A DNA stretch of 32,723 nt from Bacteroidales bacterium. GTDB lineage: Bacteria; Bacteroidota; Bacteroidia; Bacteroidales; UBA7960. The DNA lies in NCBI GenBank assembly GCA_019429365.1, contig JAHYJD010000032.1:1-32723 (forward strand). Direction: 5' to 3'. Position 1 is the stretch's first letter. Each line of letters starts with the position of its first letter. Shown piece by piece: positions 1-8,628 of this stretch. The notes below the pieces were generated by a model that saw only the letters and a list, made by a program, of their open reading frames with translations, was not told the DNA's origin and ran no database searches. Both the position numbers and the translations under genes were made by a program.

Positions 1-494
1 GTGTACTTTGCAAAGAAGACGAAGAGGGCTCCATTCATTTTAATGTAAATGGAGGGGTTGCACCTTACACCTTCCTATGGAGCAATGGTGCAACCACCGA
101 AAGTCTCGTCAATGTCACCGGGGGCGAATACCAGGTGATTATTACTGATACCAACGGCTGCGAGCTCACTTATGATTTCCTCATTCCTTATGAGGATGAA
201 GATTGTGAACTCAGAATACCCCAAGGTATTAGTCCCAACGGTGATGGATTAAATGATTTTTGGGTAATAAATGGTCTGATCAGGTTTCCGCAGAACGTGG
301 TGAGAATTTATAACCGTTGGGGAACGCTGGTATTCGAGGCCGGCCCATACCAAAACGATTGGGAGGGAAGACCAAACCGCGGCAGAATGTCGACCGATAT
401 GACCGGAAGACTGCCTTCAGGAACCTACTTTTATGTTATTGAATTTGAACCTGGCAAGAAAGCAGTTTCTGGGTTTATTTACCTAACGAAGTAA
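1..494 (+). CDS. Type IX secretion cargo protein, C-terminal part (SprB-like repeat plus CHU_C domain), 5' truncated
   Basis: The open frame runs in from the left edge (first full codon at base 3), so only about the last 163 residues are present. The start of the visible part reads as an SprB-type repeat (GGVAPYTFLWSNGATT, then a VTGGEYQVIITDTNGC ending), a module that occurs many times in giant gliding adhesins. It is followed by a type B type IX sorting domain (CHU_C): ISPNGDGLNDFWVI, then VRIYNRWGTLVFE, and SGTYFYVIEF near the end. Such proteins cross the outer membrane through the type IX system and depend on a partner PorP/SprF protein, which is the next gene, 27 bases downstream. The substrate or binding partner cannot be told from this fragment. 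An internal ATG at 135 is not the real start, because the repeat continues upstream of it. Confidence 0.88.
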   Translation, partial: VLCKEDEEGSIHFNVNGGVAPYTFLWSNGATTESLVNVTGGEYQVIITDTNGCELTYDFLIPYEDEDCELRIPQGISPNGDGLNDFWVINGLIRFPQNVVRIYNRWGTLVFEAGPYQNDWEGRPNRGRMSTDMTGRLPSGTYFYVIEFEPGKKAVSGFIYLTK

Positions 495-521
495 AAAACC
501 TTTTTGAGGAACTTTTAAAAA

Positions 522-1460
522 ATGAAAAAGTCAATTCCATTCATATTGTTTTTTGGTTTATTCCTTTGCGGGATGGCTTATTCTCAGCAGGTTCCGATGT
601 ACGGTCAGTACATTTTCAACAACTCTGTTATAAACCCGGCCCAGGCAGGCGTTAATGATCACAGCCAGTGGGGCGTGCTCGGAAGGTACCAATGGCGTGG
701 CGTTGAAGGGGCTCCGGTAACCCATACCGCTTTTTTCAACAGCAGGCTTCCGGGAAACATGGGTTTTACCATTGGCATTTACCAGGACAATATCGGCCCG
801 GTTCGCGATCACACCCTGCAGACGGACTTTGCTTACCATGCAAGGCTCTCGGAAAGCTGGTATCTCTCAGGTGGATTGAGAGTTGTTGCTTCCATCATAA
901 AATTAAATCTGCTCGAACTCGAAAACCTGGATCCGGGCGATCCATACTTTAACCAGAATCTATCTTCCGGTTTGCATTTTAATGTTGGAGCTGGACTGCT
1001 TGCCTTTTCCGAAAAAGTCTTTTTAGGTGTCTCTCTTCCAAAAGCCCAAAGAAAAGGTTTTGGCGATGCCAACCAAATGCAAAGCATTGTTTCGCGCCAT
1101 TTGTTTTTATATGGTGGTGCCACCTTCGATCTGGTTGACAATTTTGTGGTTACACCAAGCTTCCTTTTCAAGGACAGCGAGAGAGCCCCGGCACAACTCG
1201 ACCTTAACCTCGTTTTTGGATACAATGAGGTATTTGACTTTGGTCCGATGCTCAGGTCGAACTTTTCGAACAGCTGGCTGGACGCAGTCGGGTTCTTGGT
1301 TGGGATGAAAGTTACACCAAGCTGGTACTTCGGGTATATGTACGAATACCCCACCAACGATATGAATCTTGCCACCAAACAAACGCATGAAATATCGCTT
1401 CGATACCTATGGGGCGCAAAACAACGACTGAAAATTCGTTCTCCAAGGTATTTTCTTTAA
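522..1460 (+). CDS. PorP/SprF family type IX secretion outer-membrane protein
   Basis: This 312-residue protein has a signal peptide (MKKSIPFILFFGLFLCGMAYS, cleavage before QQ) followed by the family hallmark QYIFNNSVINPAQAG. The rest is rich in alternating hydrophobic and aromatic residues, as in a transmembrane beta-barrel (for example FNVGAGLLAF, WYFGYMYEY), and ends with a basic tail. PorP/SprF proteins sit in the outer membrane and are needed for secretion or surface attachment of type B (CHU_C) cargo; SprF serves SprB. The gene follows a CHU_C cargo gene after 27 bases, the usual cargo-partner arrangement, so the two are probably co-transcribed. Many paralogs exist per genome, so this is more likely a dedicated partner of the upstream protein than the core PorP. 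Antisense open frames across this gene are shadows. Confidence 0.9.
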   Translation: MKKSIPFILFFGLFLCGMAYSQQVPMYGQYIFNNSVINPAQAGVNDHSQWGVLGRYQWRGVEGAPVTHTAFFNSRLPGNMGFTIGIYQDNIGPVRDHTLQTDFAYHARLSESWYLSGGLRVVASIIKLNLLELENLDPGDPYFNQNLSSGLHFNVGAGLLAFSEKVFLGVSLPKAQRKGFGDANQMQSIVSRHLFLYGGATFDLVDNFVVTPSFLFKDSERAPAQLDLNLVFGYNEVFDFGPMLRSNFSNSWLDAVGFLVGMKVTPSWYFGYMYEYPTNDMNLATKQTHEISLRYLWGAKQRLKIRSPRYFL

Positions 1461-1549
1461 ATAAATCCAGAAAAAAAAGCGATCATACGCAAAATTTTGC
1501 ATAAAATTGCAAAACAGACCATTGATTAAAAGGCAAAGCAAAAAGGTGT

Positions 1550-1557
1550 TATCTTAG
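1550..1557 (+). promoter_or_regulatory. Possible -7 element upstream of the PorE-like gene
   Basis: TATCTTAG differs from the Bacteroidota -7 consensus TAnnTTTG at one base. It lies 25 bases before the GTG start at 1583, in the 122-base gap after porP. A TTG at 1522-1524 is about 25 bases upstream, rather far for a -33 element. This is weak evidence only. Confidence 0.25.
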
Positions 1558-1582
1558 CTTAAGCAGATTTGTATTAAAAAGG

Positions 1583-4192
1583 GTGGAATTGGAAAAACTT
1601 TACAAGAAACTCCTGGTTTTTTCTTTTTGTGTGGCTTGCTTCTCCGCGGTGTCGTATTCCCAGGGAATCCCCGACCCTGAGACACTATTTGGAGCAAACC
1701 TGCGAAAAGCCCGCGTTTACCTCAACGAGGCCATAAAACAAGGCAACGACAGCCTTACTATTGACCTGGCTGAAGTACTTTTCTATAGCGGCGATTATGA
1801 GCAAGCCTTTAAGATGTATCGCCGCGCCGACTCCCTGCGCCTTTTTTCATCGCTTCGCCAAAGAAGGAATTTTTCTCATTCTGCCAGACTCATCAATACC
1901 CGTTCACCTTACGACAGGGAAACAGGCTATTTCAATAAGGAATGGTATTTCGACATTGATGTGCAACCTTACTGCGGCAATTCCGCCAATGAAGACCTCG
2001 CTCCCTACAAATGGAACAATTGGCTGTTCGTGGCATCTTCAAGGGGCTCCAGCCGCCGCAAATATGACTTCACCAAGCGACCGTTTCTCGACATTTTTGC
2101 TTTCGAACAAAACAGTTGTCAGCCAGTCAAACTCCCTGATTTTCTCCCGCAAAGGATTAATACCCGCTGGCACGATGGGCCAATAACCATTTCGGCCGAT
2201 ACCAGCCTTGTGATTATTTCGCGCAATTTTGGCCGCCCCAACGAACGCGGTATTGTAAATATTTTCCTTGAGTATTTCGTTAGGACAAACGGCCGCTGGA
2301 GCCGCCCCAAAGCATTCCCATTTGCCAGTGATTTCTTTTCCATACAGCACCCTTTTTATCACGACCAGGAACAAACGCTGTATTTTTCTTCCAACATGCC
2401 AGGCGGGCATGGTGGATTCGACCTTTACAAGTCAAGATGGAATGGCAACAGTTGGGACTCTCCGGTAAATCTTGGCCCGGAAATCAACTCACCCTACGAT
2501 GAGGTATTCCCAAGTTTCACGCCAGCAGGCGATTTGGTCTATTCAACCAACCATATCGAAACCTCAGGTGGCCTCGATATCGTTTTGTTTAAGGATGGCG
2601 TTCGAACGCTGTTCCCTTCGCCTGTAAACACCCCGTTTGATGATTATGCCATTTTCTTTGTGGACGAAAACAAAGGTTATCTGTCTTCAAACCGCACTGG
2701 CAGGGCATTTGCCGACAACATCTATTCATTCACCATCCACATTGAGCCAATTATTGAGCAAGAGTTTATTGCCATAGTTGTTGACGTAAAAACCGGGCTT
2801 CCGGTAGAAGGTGCCAGCATTATTTTTTCTTCTTACGATGAAAAAATTACAGGAACGGTAACCACCAACGAAGAAGGAAAGGAGTTGCTTTTCACTTCTG
2901 AAACTGAACCCGAGGCTTTGAGTTTTGAGATTAGCAAACCCGGATATCAAACCCTAATTATTGGCAAAGATGAACCAATCAAGGCCGATTCACTCAATTT
3001 TATCATTTTTCCAATTGAGCGAATTGCAGTAGCGGAAGAGCCGGTTTTTGCAGATCAAATTCCTGATGAACCAGAGATTATTACCACGCCTGCCCCCACC
3101 ATGGCTCAGCATATTACTTCAGAGGTATCTACCGGGAGCATTATCCTTTATTTCGAGAATGACCTTCCGACCCGTGCAGCTGGCGGAAACCAAAATATTG
3201 CGCAGTACCAGGTGGTATATGAGTTGTACTATAACTCCCGTAATGAGTATTACCAGAAAAGTGCCAGCAGCCGCGAGGACCTTGATGCCTTTTTCACGGA
3301 AGTAGATGATGGCATGAAAAATCTTGAGGCTTTCTCTGAGTTTCTTTTTGACCAGCTCAGAGAGGGCAAGCGGTTTTTAATTGACCTTTCGGCATATGCA
3401 AGCCCCATTGCCACCAGCGAATACAATGCACGCCTTTCTGAAAGAAGAAATGCCTCGGTAAGAAATTACCTTGAAAACTGGCGCGGTGGCGTCATCACTC
3501 CCTTTATCAGGAATGGCGATCTTCAGTTCTCAGAAAAATCATTGGGCGATACCCAGGCCCCGCCCCAGGTTTCTGCAAGTCGCACCCAGCGAGAGCGTTC
3601 AGTGTACAGCGTTGAAGCATCAAGAGAAAGAAGGGTTGCCCTTTTCTGGAAAAGAGGTGAGGATGGAAGACCTTTACCGATTGCCGAACTTCAGAAGGAA
3701 AGTTCAGAATATTATATTATTGCCGGAAGTTTTAAGAGCCGCAGGGGTGCCGAAACCATGGCAGCCAGTCTGAAAAGGCGCGGAGCCAGTGCACCGGGTA
3801 TTCTTGGACCGACCCCAAATGGCTTTTACAGGGTTTATTACAGCCGCAGGCAGCAACTTGAGCCTGCATTAAAAGACCTGGAATTTGTTAGAAGAAGCAT
3901 CGACCCGGCTGCATGGATTATCAATAATGAAGGAGCTTCACTGCATATGGAGGAGATCAGAGGTCCCGAAAATTATATTATTGCAGGCAGTTTCAGGAAT
4001 ATGCGCGGTGCTGAAGAAATGCTTAAGGAGCTGGTCAGAAGGGGCGTCAGTACTGCCGGCATTCTCGACCGCACCGCCGAAGGCCTTTACCGGGTCTATT
4101 ACAACCGCTACGAGCAACCAACTCAGGCAACAAGAGAACTGGCAAACGTAAGGCAAAGCGTTGCCCCTGATGCTTGGATCCTTTCGCGTTAA
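1583..4192 (+). CDS. PorE-like periplasmic protein: TPR, PD40 propeller, carboxypeptidase-regulatory-like, OmpA-like and two SPOR domains
   Basis: The 869-residue product starts at GTG 1583 behind an AAAAAGG stretch; a TTG at 1589 is the alternative. A signal peptide ends near VSYSQG (about residue 27). Next come a TPR-like region (about 30-95) and PD40/beta-propeller repeats (FSSNMPGGHGGFDLY near 270, YSTNHIETSGGLDIV near 320, LSSNRTGRAFADNIY near 368). A carboxypeptidase-regulatory-like domain follows (about 396-480, GLPVEGASIIFSS), then an OmpA-like domain (about 515-695, ILYFEND and SEYNARLSERR). The first four modules in this order match PorE, which links the type IX machine to peptidoglycan. 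Two tandem SPOR-like repeats (about 709-775 and 797-862), each starting YIIAGSF and containing YRVYY, are appended. The usual GHTD of OmpA reads AYAS (604-607), so the diaminopimelate-binding Asp is Ser607, while the Arg of LSERR is kept. SPOR domains usually bind peptidoglycan glycan strands stripped of peptides. It follows porP in the same direction. Confidence 0.82.
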   Translation: MELEKLYKKLLVFSFCVACFSAVSYSQGIPDPETLFGANLRKARVYLNEAIKQGNDSLTIDLAEVLFYSGDYEQAFKMYRRADSLRLFSSLRQRRNFSHSARLINTRSPYDRETGYFNKEWYFDIDVQPYCGNSANEDLAPYKWNNWLFVASSRGSSRRKYDFTKRPFLDIFAFEQNSCQPVKLPDFLPQRINTRWHDGPITISADTSLVIISRNFGRPNERGIVNIFLEYFVRTNGRWSRPKAFPFASDFFSIQHPFYHDQEQTLYFSSNMPGGHGGFDLYKSRWNGNSWDSPVNLGPEINSPYDEVFPSFTPAGDLVYSTNHIETSGGLDIVLFKDGVRTLFPSPVNTPFDDYAIFFVDENKGYLSSNRTGRAFADNIYSFTIHIEPIIEQEFIAIVVDVKTGLPVEGASIIFSSYDEKITGTVTTNEEGKELLFTSETEPEALSFEISKPGYQTLIIGKDEPIKADSLNFIIFPIERIAVAEEPVFADQIPDEPEIITTPAPTMAQHITSEVSTGSIILYFENDLPTRAAGGNQNIAQYQVVYELYYNSRNEYYQKSASSREDLDAFFTEVDDGMKNLEAFSEFLFDQLREGKRFLIDLSAYASPIATSEYNARLSERRNASVRNYLENWRGGVITPFIRNGDLQFSEKSLGDTQAPPQVSASRTQRERSVYSVEASRERRVALFWKRGEDGRPLPIAELQKESSEYYIIAGSFKSRRGAETMAASLKRRGASAPGILGPTPNGFYRVYYSRRQQLEPALKDLEFVRRSIDPAAWIINNEGASLHMEEIRGPENYIIAGSFRNMRGAEEMLKELVRRGVSTAGILDRTAEGLYRVYYNRYEQPTQATRELANVRQSVAPDAWILSR

Positions 4193-4210
4193 AGACTTTT
4201 AAAAATTAAA

Positions 4211-4250
4211 GAAGAGGCTGCCTCGCAAAGGGGCAGCCTCTTCTTTTTTT
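4211..4250 (+). terminator. Bidirectional rho-independent terminator between the PorE-like and C69 peptidase genes
   Basis: A perfect 12-base-pair stem (4211-4222 with 4232-4243) encloses a 9-base loop and is followed by a run of seven T. On the minus strand the flank reads TTTAATTTTT, so it can also end the convergent peptidase transcript. The stem core (AGAGGCTG/CAGCCTCT) recurs in the terminator after polA. Confidence 0.9.
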
Positions 4251-4266
4251 CCGCGAAAGCGCAAGA

Positions 4267-6003
4267 TTAATCCTGGCCGGGCACCAGGAACTTATCGCCA
4301 GTTACTTGTATGATCAGGCGCAGCCACCATTCGGGGTATTGCGGATGCTCAACGATAGGATAACGGCCATAACGGTTGGTAAGAAACTCACCGTTTTCTT
4401 CCTTCTTCAGGTTGCCATCAAGGTGTTTTACCATTAAAAAACGGAAAAGCTGCTCCCAGCGCTCCACGGTGTAATTGCCCGAGTTTACTGAGAACTCCGT
4501 TACAAATTCGCGTGCCAGTTCCGGGTTGGTTTTGAAAAGCTCTGTTGCAGTTTTGTCTATTGCCGGTACCATGGCGAAAAAGCGGTTTTCGAGTTCGCTC
4601 TGGGCTTTCTGGACATCAGGCATTATCATGCTGTACCGCAGGTAAGCGAAGTGGGCAACTTTGTTAAATACCCAGAAAGCGGCATCTTCAGAATACTCAA
4701 GAATACTGCCATTGCCCACGGCAAAAGTTTGGGGCACGCGCTGCATTCCGGCATACATTGGCACATATACGGTAGAGTTGGCATCGTCCACACCAAACCA
4801 CAAAATGCCACCCACCGGATCCGGGTAATCTTTGCGCAGCTGGGCGATATATGAGAAGGCAGTTTGCTGGGTGGCGGTAGTGCGTTCGTGGAAATATTCT
4901 TTGCCATCAACCTCCCAGGTAAGCGGACGCCAGCGATAGGGCAATCCCCAGGGGCCAGCGCCGATATCACCACTCATATCGTAATCCGTACCTCCCAGGT
5001 AGTCGCGCTTGAAACTGATCAGATCCTGCACCGACAATTTGCGTTCAGGCTTAATGTAAAGCGGCATACGGTTGTCCATATCGTAGCCCATGGCATAATC
5101 CATATAAGGCTGCATTTCGCTGCTTACCTCCTTAAACATGCTCCATACGCGGGCTTCGCAAAAACGGGCCGAGCCAAAATCGAGCGGTGCATAGGCATCG
5201 GAGAAACTGAATTCTGCATCAGAACCAGTAAAATATTCCTTGCGGCGGGCAAAGCTCACCACGTCGTGAGCATATACGGTAGAAATGCCGGGTTCGTTGA
5301 TCAGGTGCAGGTTTTTGCTGCTGATAGAGGTTTTTAGGTCTTCGCGATCGAAATTCATGATACGGGCATGGTTGGCATGGGCCGAAATATACCCATCGGG
5401 AATGCGAATGGCCACCCATACAGCGCCTTTATCGGCATTATAATATTCGCGGGTGCGGCGGTTGTATTGCCAGTCTGTTCCTTTGCCCACAATCTCCATG
5501 ATCCAAACCTCATTGGGATCGGCAATGGAAAACGACTCTCCCCCACCATAATACCCATACTCCTCTACCAGTTCGGCGATTACCTTAATGGCTTCGCGGG
5601 CTGTTGCGGAGCGCTGCATGGCCATAAACATCAGGCTGCCATAATCGATACCGCCGGTGGTGTCATTGAGTTCGCGCCGGCCGCCAAAGGTGGTTTCTCC
5701 AATGGCTACCTGCTTCTCGTTCATAAAGCCAATAACCGTATAAAGATGCGGCGGATTGGGAATTTTGGCCAGGGGCTTGTGGCTTCCGCGGTAGTAGGCC
5801 TGAAAGTAAGAACCTTCGGGCTGAGGGCCACCGGGCAAGTAATACAACTCGCCGTAGCGAATGTGAGAATCGGCGGCATAACTGATCATGGAAGAGCCGT
5901 CAACAGAGGCTCCGGGAGTAACCAGGTAGCTGGTACAGGCAAGGGAAAAGCCTGCAATAAGGCTGAAAAATGCTGTGAATAAAACGCGAATGGATTTTTT
6001 CAT
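4267..6003 (-). CDS. Secreted C69 family dipeptidase (PepD-like Ntn hydrolase)
   Basis: The protein is 578 residues from the ATG at 6003 (MKKSIRVLF). An upstream in-frame ATG at 6051 would add 16 residues ahead of a normal signal peptide and lies beyond the likely -7 element at 6046-6039, so it is rejected. The signal peptide ends directly at Cys23 in ACTSYLVTPGASVDGS. In C69 peptidases this Cys becomes the N-terminal nucleophile after processing. Other family marks are GGESFSIADPNEVWIMEIVGKG-like sequence and the DYAMGYDMDNRMPLY region. Such enzymes cleave dipeptides, and in this phylum are exported to the periplasm or surface. The length is typical. The gene is alone on its strand between two plus-strand genes and converges on the PorE-like gene with a shared terminator. 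The exact substrate is unknown. Confidence 0.88.
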   Translation of the reverse strand: MKKSIRVLFTAFFSLIAGFSLACTSYLVTPGASVDGSSMISYAADSHIRYGELYYLPGGPQPEGSYFQAYYRGSHKPLAKIPNPPHLYTVIGFMNEKQVAIGETTFGGRRELNDTTGGIDYGSLMFMAMQRSATAREAIKVIAELVEEYGYYGGGESFSIADPNEVWIMEIVGKGTDWQYNRRTREYYNADKGAVWVAIRIPDGYISAHANHARIMNFDREDLKTSISSKNLHLINEPGISTVYAHDVVSFARRKEYFTGSDAEFSFSDAYAPLDFGSARFCEARVWSMFKEVSSEMQPYMDYAMGYDMDNRMPLYIKPERKLSVQDLISFKRDYLGGTDYDMSGDIGAGPWGLPYRWRPLTWEVDGKEYFHERTTATQQTAFSYIAQLRKDYPDPVGGILWFGVDDANSTVYVPMYAGMQRVPQTFAVGNGSILEYSEDAAFWVFNKVAHFAYLRYSMIMPDVQKAQSELENRFFAMVPAIDKTATELFKTNPELAREFVTEFSVNSGNYTVERWEQLFRFLMVKHLDGNLKKEENGEFLTNRYGRYPIVEHPQYPEWWLRLIIQVTGDKFLVPGQD

Positions 6004-6038
6004 TGTTATAGAATTGATTGATAATTTTTCGGCGTTGG

Positions 6039-6046
6039 CAAATATA
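6039..6046 (-). promoter_or_regulatory. -7 promoter element for the C69 peptidase
   Basis: On the minus strand the bases read TATATTTG, a full match to TAnnTTTG, 36 bases upstream of the ATG at 6003. No clear TTTG -33 element is seen at the usual distance. Its position supports the shorter start of the peptidase. Confidence 0.45.
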
Positions 6047-6179
6047 ACCAAAAAATCCTCAAGGGTTTAACACCCAAAACGCATAAACACAAATGGGATT
6101 ACTGAAGAATATTGCAAATAATTGAAACCAAAAAAATCTTAATACATCTGAAACACAAACATTTGGCATTAATTATTGT

Positions 6180-6187
6180 TATTTTTG
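6180..6187 (+). promoter_or_regulatory. -7 promoter element for the TonB-dependent receptor
   Basis: TATTTTTG matches TAnnTTTG and lies 37 bases before the ATG at 6225. A TTTG at 6162-6165 is only 14 bases upstream, shorter than the common spacing, so the -33 element is uncertain. No recognisable Zur or Fur operator was identified by eye. Confidence 0.45.
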
Positions 6188-6224
6188 CACCCTTAATGGA
6201 AAATAAACAAATTAATTTATTGAA

Positions 6225-8465
6225 ATGAAAAACTATTTCATATTTCTACTTGTAATTATTCAAACTGCCGTTAATCCGGTTTTAGCCGAACGGCTCGAAC
6301 AGCGTCCGGTCACCGATGCCAATGTTTTCGGGCATGTTATTGATGCCGAAACTGGCGAGCACATACCCTTCATTAATCTGCTGATTGAAGGTACCCGCAT
6401 TGGAACCATTACAGATGCCACCGGGCATTATATTTTAACCAATTTGCCCGTGGGCGACCATGTGCTGATTGTGCAGGGTATGGGATACGAAACAGCCCGG
6501 GTGGCTTTTACAGCCGTTGCCAGGCAAACCATAGAAGTAGATGTGAAGGTAAACTCCACCCACATTAACCTGAGCGAAATCATTATAACGGCCTCACCCA
6601 CGGCAAGCGGGTTCCGTTATCAGCCCGACAAGAGTTTTATTGGCGAAGACCTTCAGCGCCGCAGCGAAGCCTCTTTTGGCGAGATGCTCAACGGCGAGCC
6701 TGGAGTTGCCATGCGCAGCATGGGCTCGGCACCTGCCCGCCCGGTAATTCGCGGCCTCGATGGCGACAGAATACTGGTACTGCAAAATGGCGAGCGTATG
6801 GGCGATATTTCTGAAACTTCGGCTGATCATTCCATTTCGCTCGATCCCCTTGCTGCCAGCCGCGTGGAGGTGGTTCGCGGTCCAGCCAGCCTGCTGTATG
6901 GTTCAAGTGCCCTTGGCGGAGTTATTAACCTGATGACCACCGACATTCCCGACGATGCCGACATGGGAACCAGTGGCGTATTTTCTTTGCAGGGGGCCAC
7001 CGTAAACAGCATGGGTGCCGGCTTTGGACGCATTACCCAGGGCATGGACAACTGGGCCGCCTCAGCAAGATTTTCTTACAGGCAAGCTGGCGACACCCAG
7101 ACCCCTGGGGGAATTATTCCCGATACTGGCATGAACAACTACGACGGTTCTGTTGGATTTGGCCTGAAGAAAGGCCAGAACGCAGGGGGCCTCAGCCTTT
7201 CGCTCACTGGTCAGAATTATGGGCTGCCAGGGCACAGCAATCACCCCAGCGAAAGGGTGGAAATTGCCATGCAGCGACAGTCTCTTCAAGGGCGATGGAA
7301 CTACCAGCGCAGTGGCTTTTTCGATCGTGGACAACTGCGCTTCAATGCTTCCAGAATGCTGCAGGACGAGCTTGAAATAGAAGAAGCCGAGGGCATGGAA
7401 GAAGAAAACATTGAGCTTTCTTTTGAAAAATACACCCTTAGCAGCACTGCCACCTTGCAGCACAAGCCTTACAGCATATTTGCCCGCGGCGCCTTTGGCA
7501 TGAACCTTTATGCACACAGCCTCGATGTTAGTGGCGATGAGGCCTTTACCCCGGGCGAGCGCCGAATGGCATTGGGCGTTTTCACTTTCCAGGAAATCCC
7601 ACTAAGTAACATATTCAGGCTGCAGGCAGGCATTCGGTTCGATTTGCAGCACACTGGAGCATTGCCAAATGACATTTTTCCGCAAGCCAATGAATCGAGA
7701 AATGCCTTTAACTACTCAGGTTCTATTGGATTAAACCACCGCCCACTTCCCGGTTGGGAGGTAGGAGGCCAGTTTGCCCGTTCGCACCGCAACCCCAATA
7801 TACAGGAACTTTTTGCCCATGGGGTACACCTAGGTGCCGGGGTTTTCGAAATAGGCGATCCGACACTCAAGGACGAGATTGGCAATGGGGGTGATTTTTT
7901 TATTCGCTACGGCAGCGAAAAAATGGAGTTTGAACTGGCAACTTTCGTCAACCATTTTTACAACTTCATCATTTTTGTACCCACCGGCGAGGAAGACGAG
8001 GACAGCGGCTTTGCCATATTTCGCTACGAAGGCGATGAGGCACGCCTGATGGGAGGTGAGATTTCACTGGGATGGATGCCCACAGAAAGCCTTACCCTTG
8101 GCCTGGGGTTGGATTATGTATATGGACGCCGCATTGGCAACGGTAAGGAAGACCTGCCGTTTATTCCGCCCTTGCGATTCCGGGCCGATATTGAATACGA
8201 CTTTGGCTGGGGCTGGCTGGGCGCCAAAATGCAGGCAACGGCTACACAAAACCGTGTTGCTCCTGAAGAAGACATTACACAGGGATATACCCTGCTGGGT
8301 GCTTCAGCTGGTTACCGCCTCAACAAAGCGGGTCGCCACGTAATTATACTCAGGGCAGACAACCTGCTGAATACCAGCTACCGCGATCACCTCTCACGCA
8401 TGGAAGACCGCAACTATCTTATGCCAGGCAGAAATATCAGCCTAGCCTACCGCTGGTTTTTCTAA
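6225..8465 (+). CDS. TonB-dependent outer-membrane receptor, ZnuD-like
   Basis: The 746-residue protein begins with a signal peptide (MKNYFIFLLVIIQTAVNPVLA). A carboxypeptidase-regulatory-like domain follows (about 34-115, VFGHVIDAETGEHIPFINL), usual for Bacteroidota receptors. Next is a TonB plug (RGLDGDRILVLQNGERMGD, ETSADHSISLDPL, VEVVRGPASLLYGSSALGG), then a 22-strand-type beta-barrel ending LSRMEDRNYLMPGRNISLAYRWFF. The plug wording and the barrel segment RNPNIQELFAHGVHLGAGVF closely resemble the ZnuD/zinc-receptor group, and the final Phe is typical of barrel proteins. It probably takes up a metal ion or metal complex across the outer membrane using TonB energy. No SusD partner follows, which argues against glycan uptake. 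The gene stands alone, with its own promoter and terminator. Zinc specificity is inferred from similarity only; heme or another metal is possible. Confidence 0.85.
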   Translation: MKNYFIFLLVIIQTAVNPVLAERLEQRPVTDANVFGHVIDAETGEHIPFINLLIEGTRIGTITDATGHYILTNLPVGDHVLIVQGMGYETARVAFTAVARQTIEVDVKVNSTHINLSEIIITASPTASGFRYQPDKSFIGEDLQRRSEASFGEMLNGEPGVAMRSMGSAPARPVIRGLDGDRILVLQNGERMGDISETSADHSISLDPLAASRVEVVRGPASLLYGSSALGGVINLMTTDIPDDADMGTSGVFSLQGATVNSMGAGFGRITQGMDNWAASARFSYRQAGDTQTPGGIIPDTGMNNYDGSVGFGLKKGQNAGGLSLSLTGQNYGLPGHSNHPSERVEIAMQRQSLQGRWNYQRSGFFDRGQLRFNASRMLQDELEIEEAEGMEEENIELSFEKYTLSSTATLQHKPYSIFARGAFGMNLYAHSLDVSGDEAFTPGERRMALGVFTFQEIPLSNIFRLQAGIRFDLQHTGALPNDIFPQANESRNAFNYSGSIGLNHRPLPGWEVGGQFARSHRNPNIQELFAHGVHLGAGVFEIGDPTLKDEIGNGGDFFIRYGSEKMEFELATFVNHFYNFIIFVPTGEEDEDSGFAIFRYEGDEARLMGGEISLGWMPTESLTLGLGLDYVYGRRIGNGKEDLPFIPPLRFRADIEYDFGWGWLGAKMQATATQNRVAPEEDITQGYTLLGASAGYRLNKAGRHVIILRADNLLNTSYRDHLSRMEDRNYLMPGRNISLAYRWFF

Positions 8466-8549
8466 ACTTTGGCACGACATTTGATTATTTCTAACCAGAC
8501 ACGAATACCCCCTATATATTTTCTCTTCATGTTGTTTTGGTTTGTTTGC

Positions 8550-8583
8550 AAAGCCCGGTTCTGCCGGGCTTTTGTATTTTTTG
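8550..8583 (+). terminator. Rho-independent terminator after the TonB receptor
   Basis: A 9-base-pair stem (AAAGCCCGG at 8550-8558, CCGGGCTTT at 8564-8572) with a 5-base loop is followed by TTGTATTTTTT-type sequence. It lies inside the upstream extension of the polA open frame, which shows that translation of polA cannot sensibly start at 8542. Confidence 0.8.
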
Positions 8584-8613
8584 GCATGGCCTTGCGTTTG
8601 TTCCTTATCTTTG
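8580..8613 (+). promoter_or_regulatory. polA promoter (TTTG and TATCTTTG)
   Basis: TATCTTTG at 8606-8613 matches the -7 consensus TAnnTTTG, and TTTG at 8580-8583 lies 22 bases upstream as a possible -33 element. The start codon at 8629 follows within 16 bases, so the leader would be very short. Confidence 0.5.
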
Positions 8614-8628
8614 CATAAAACACAACAA

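Noticed and set aside
3709-4190. Tandem repeat considered as a DNA-level duplication
   Set aside because: The two SPOR units are similar in protein sequence but quite different in DNA, so this is an old domain duplication rather than a recent repeat.
4864-5982. 157- and 204-codon open frames opposite the C69 peptidase
   Set aside because: They are antisense shadows. Their sequences (many His, Ala, Gly, Ile) are typical of mirrored coding DNA and no family is recognised.
8542-8628. Upstream extension of polA (MFAKPGSAGLLYFLAWP)
   Set aside because: It contains the terminator of the TonB receptor gene and the polA promoter, and the family start is at MSEPHKKLFLLDAMALI.
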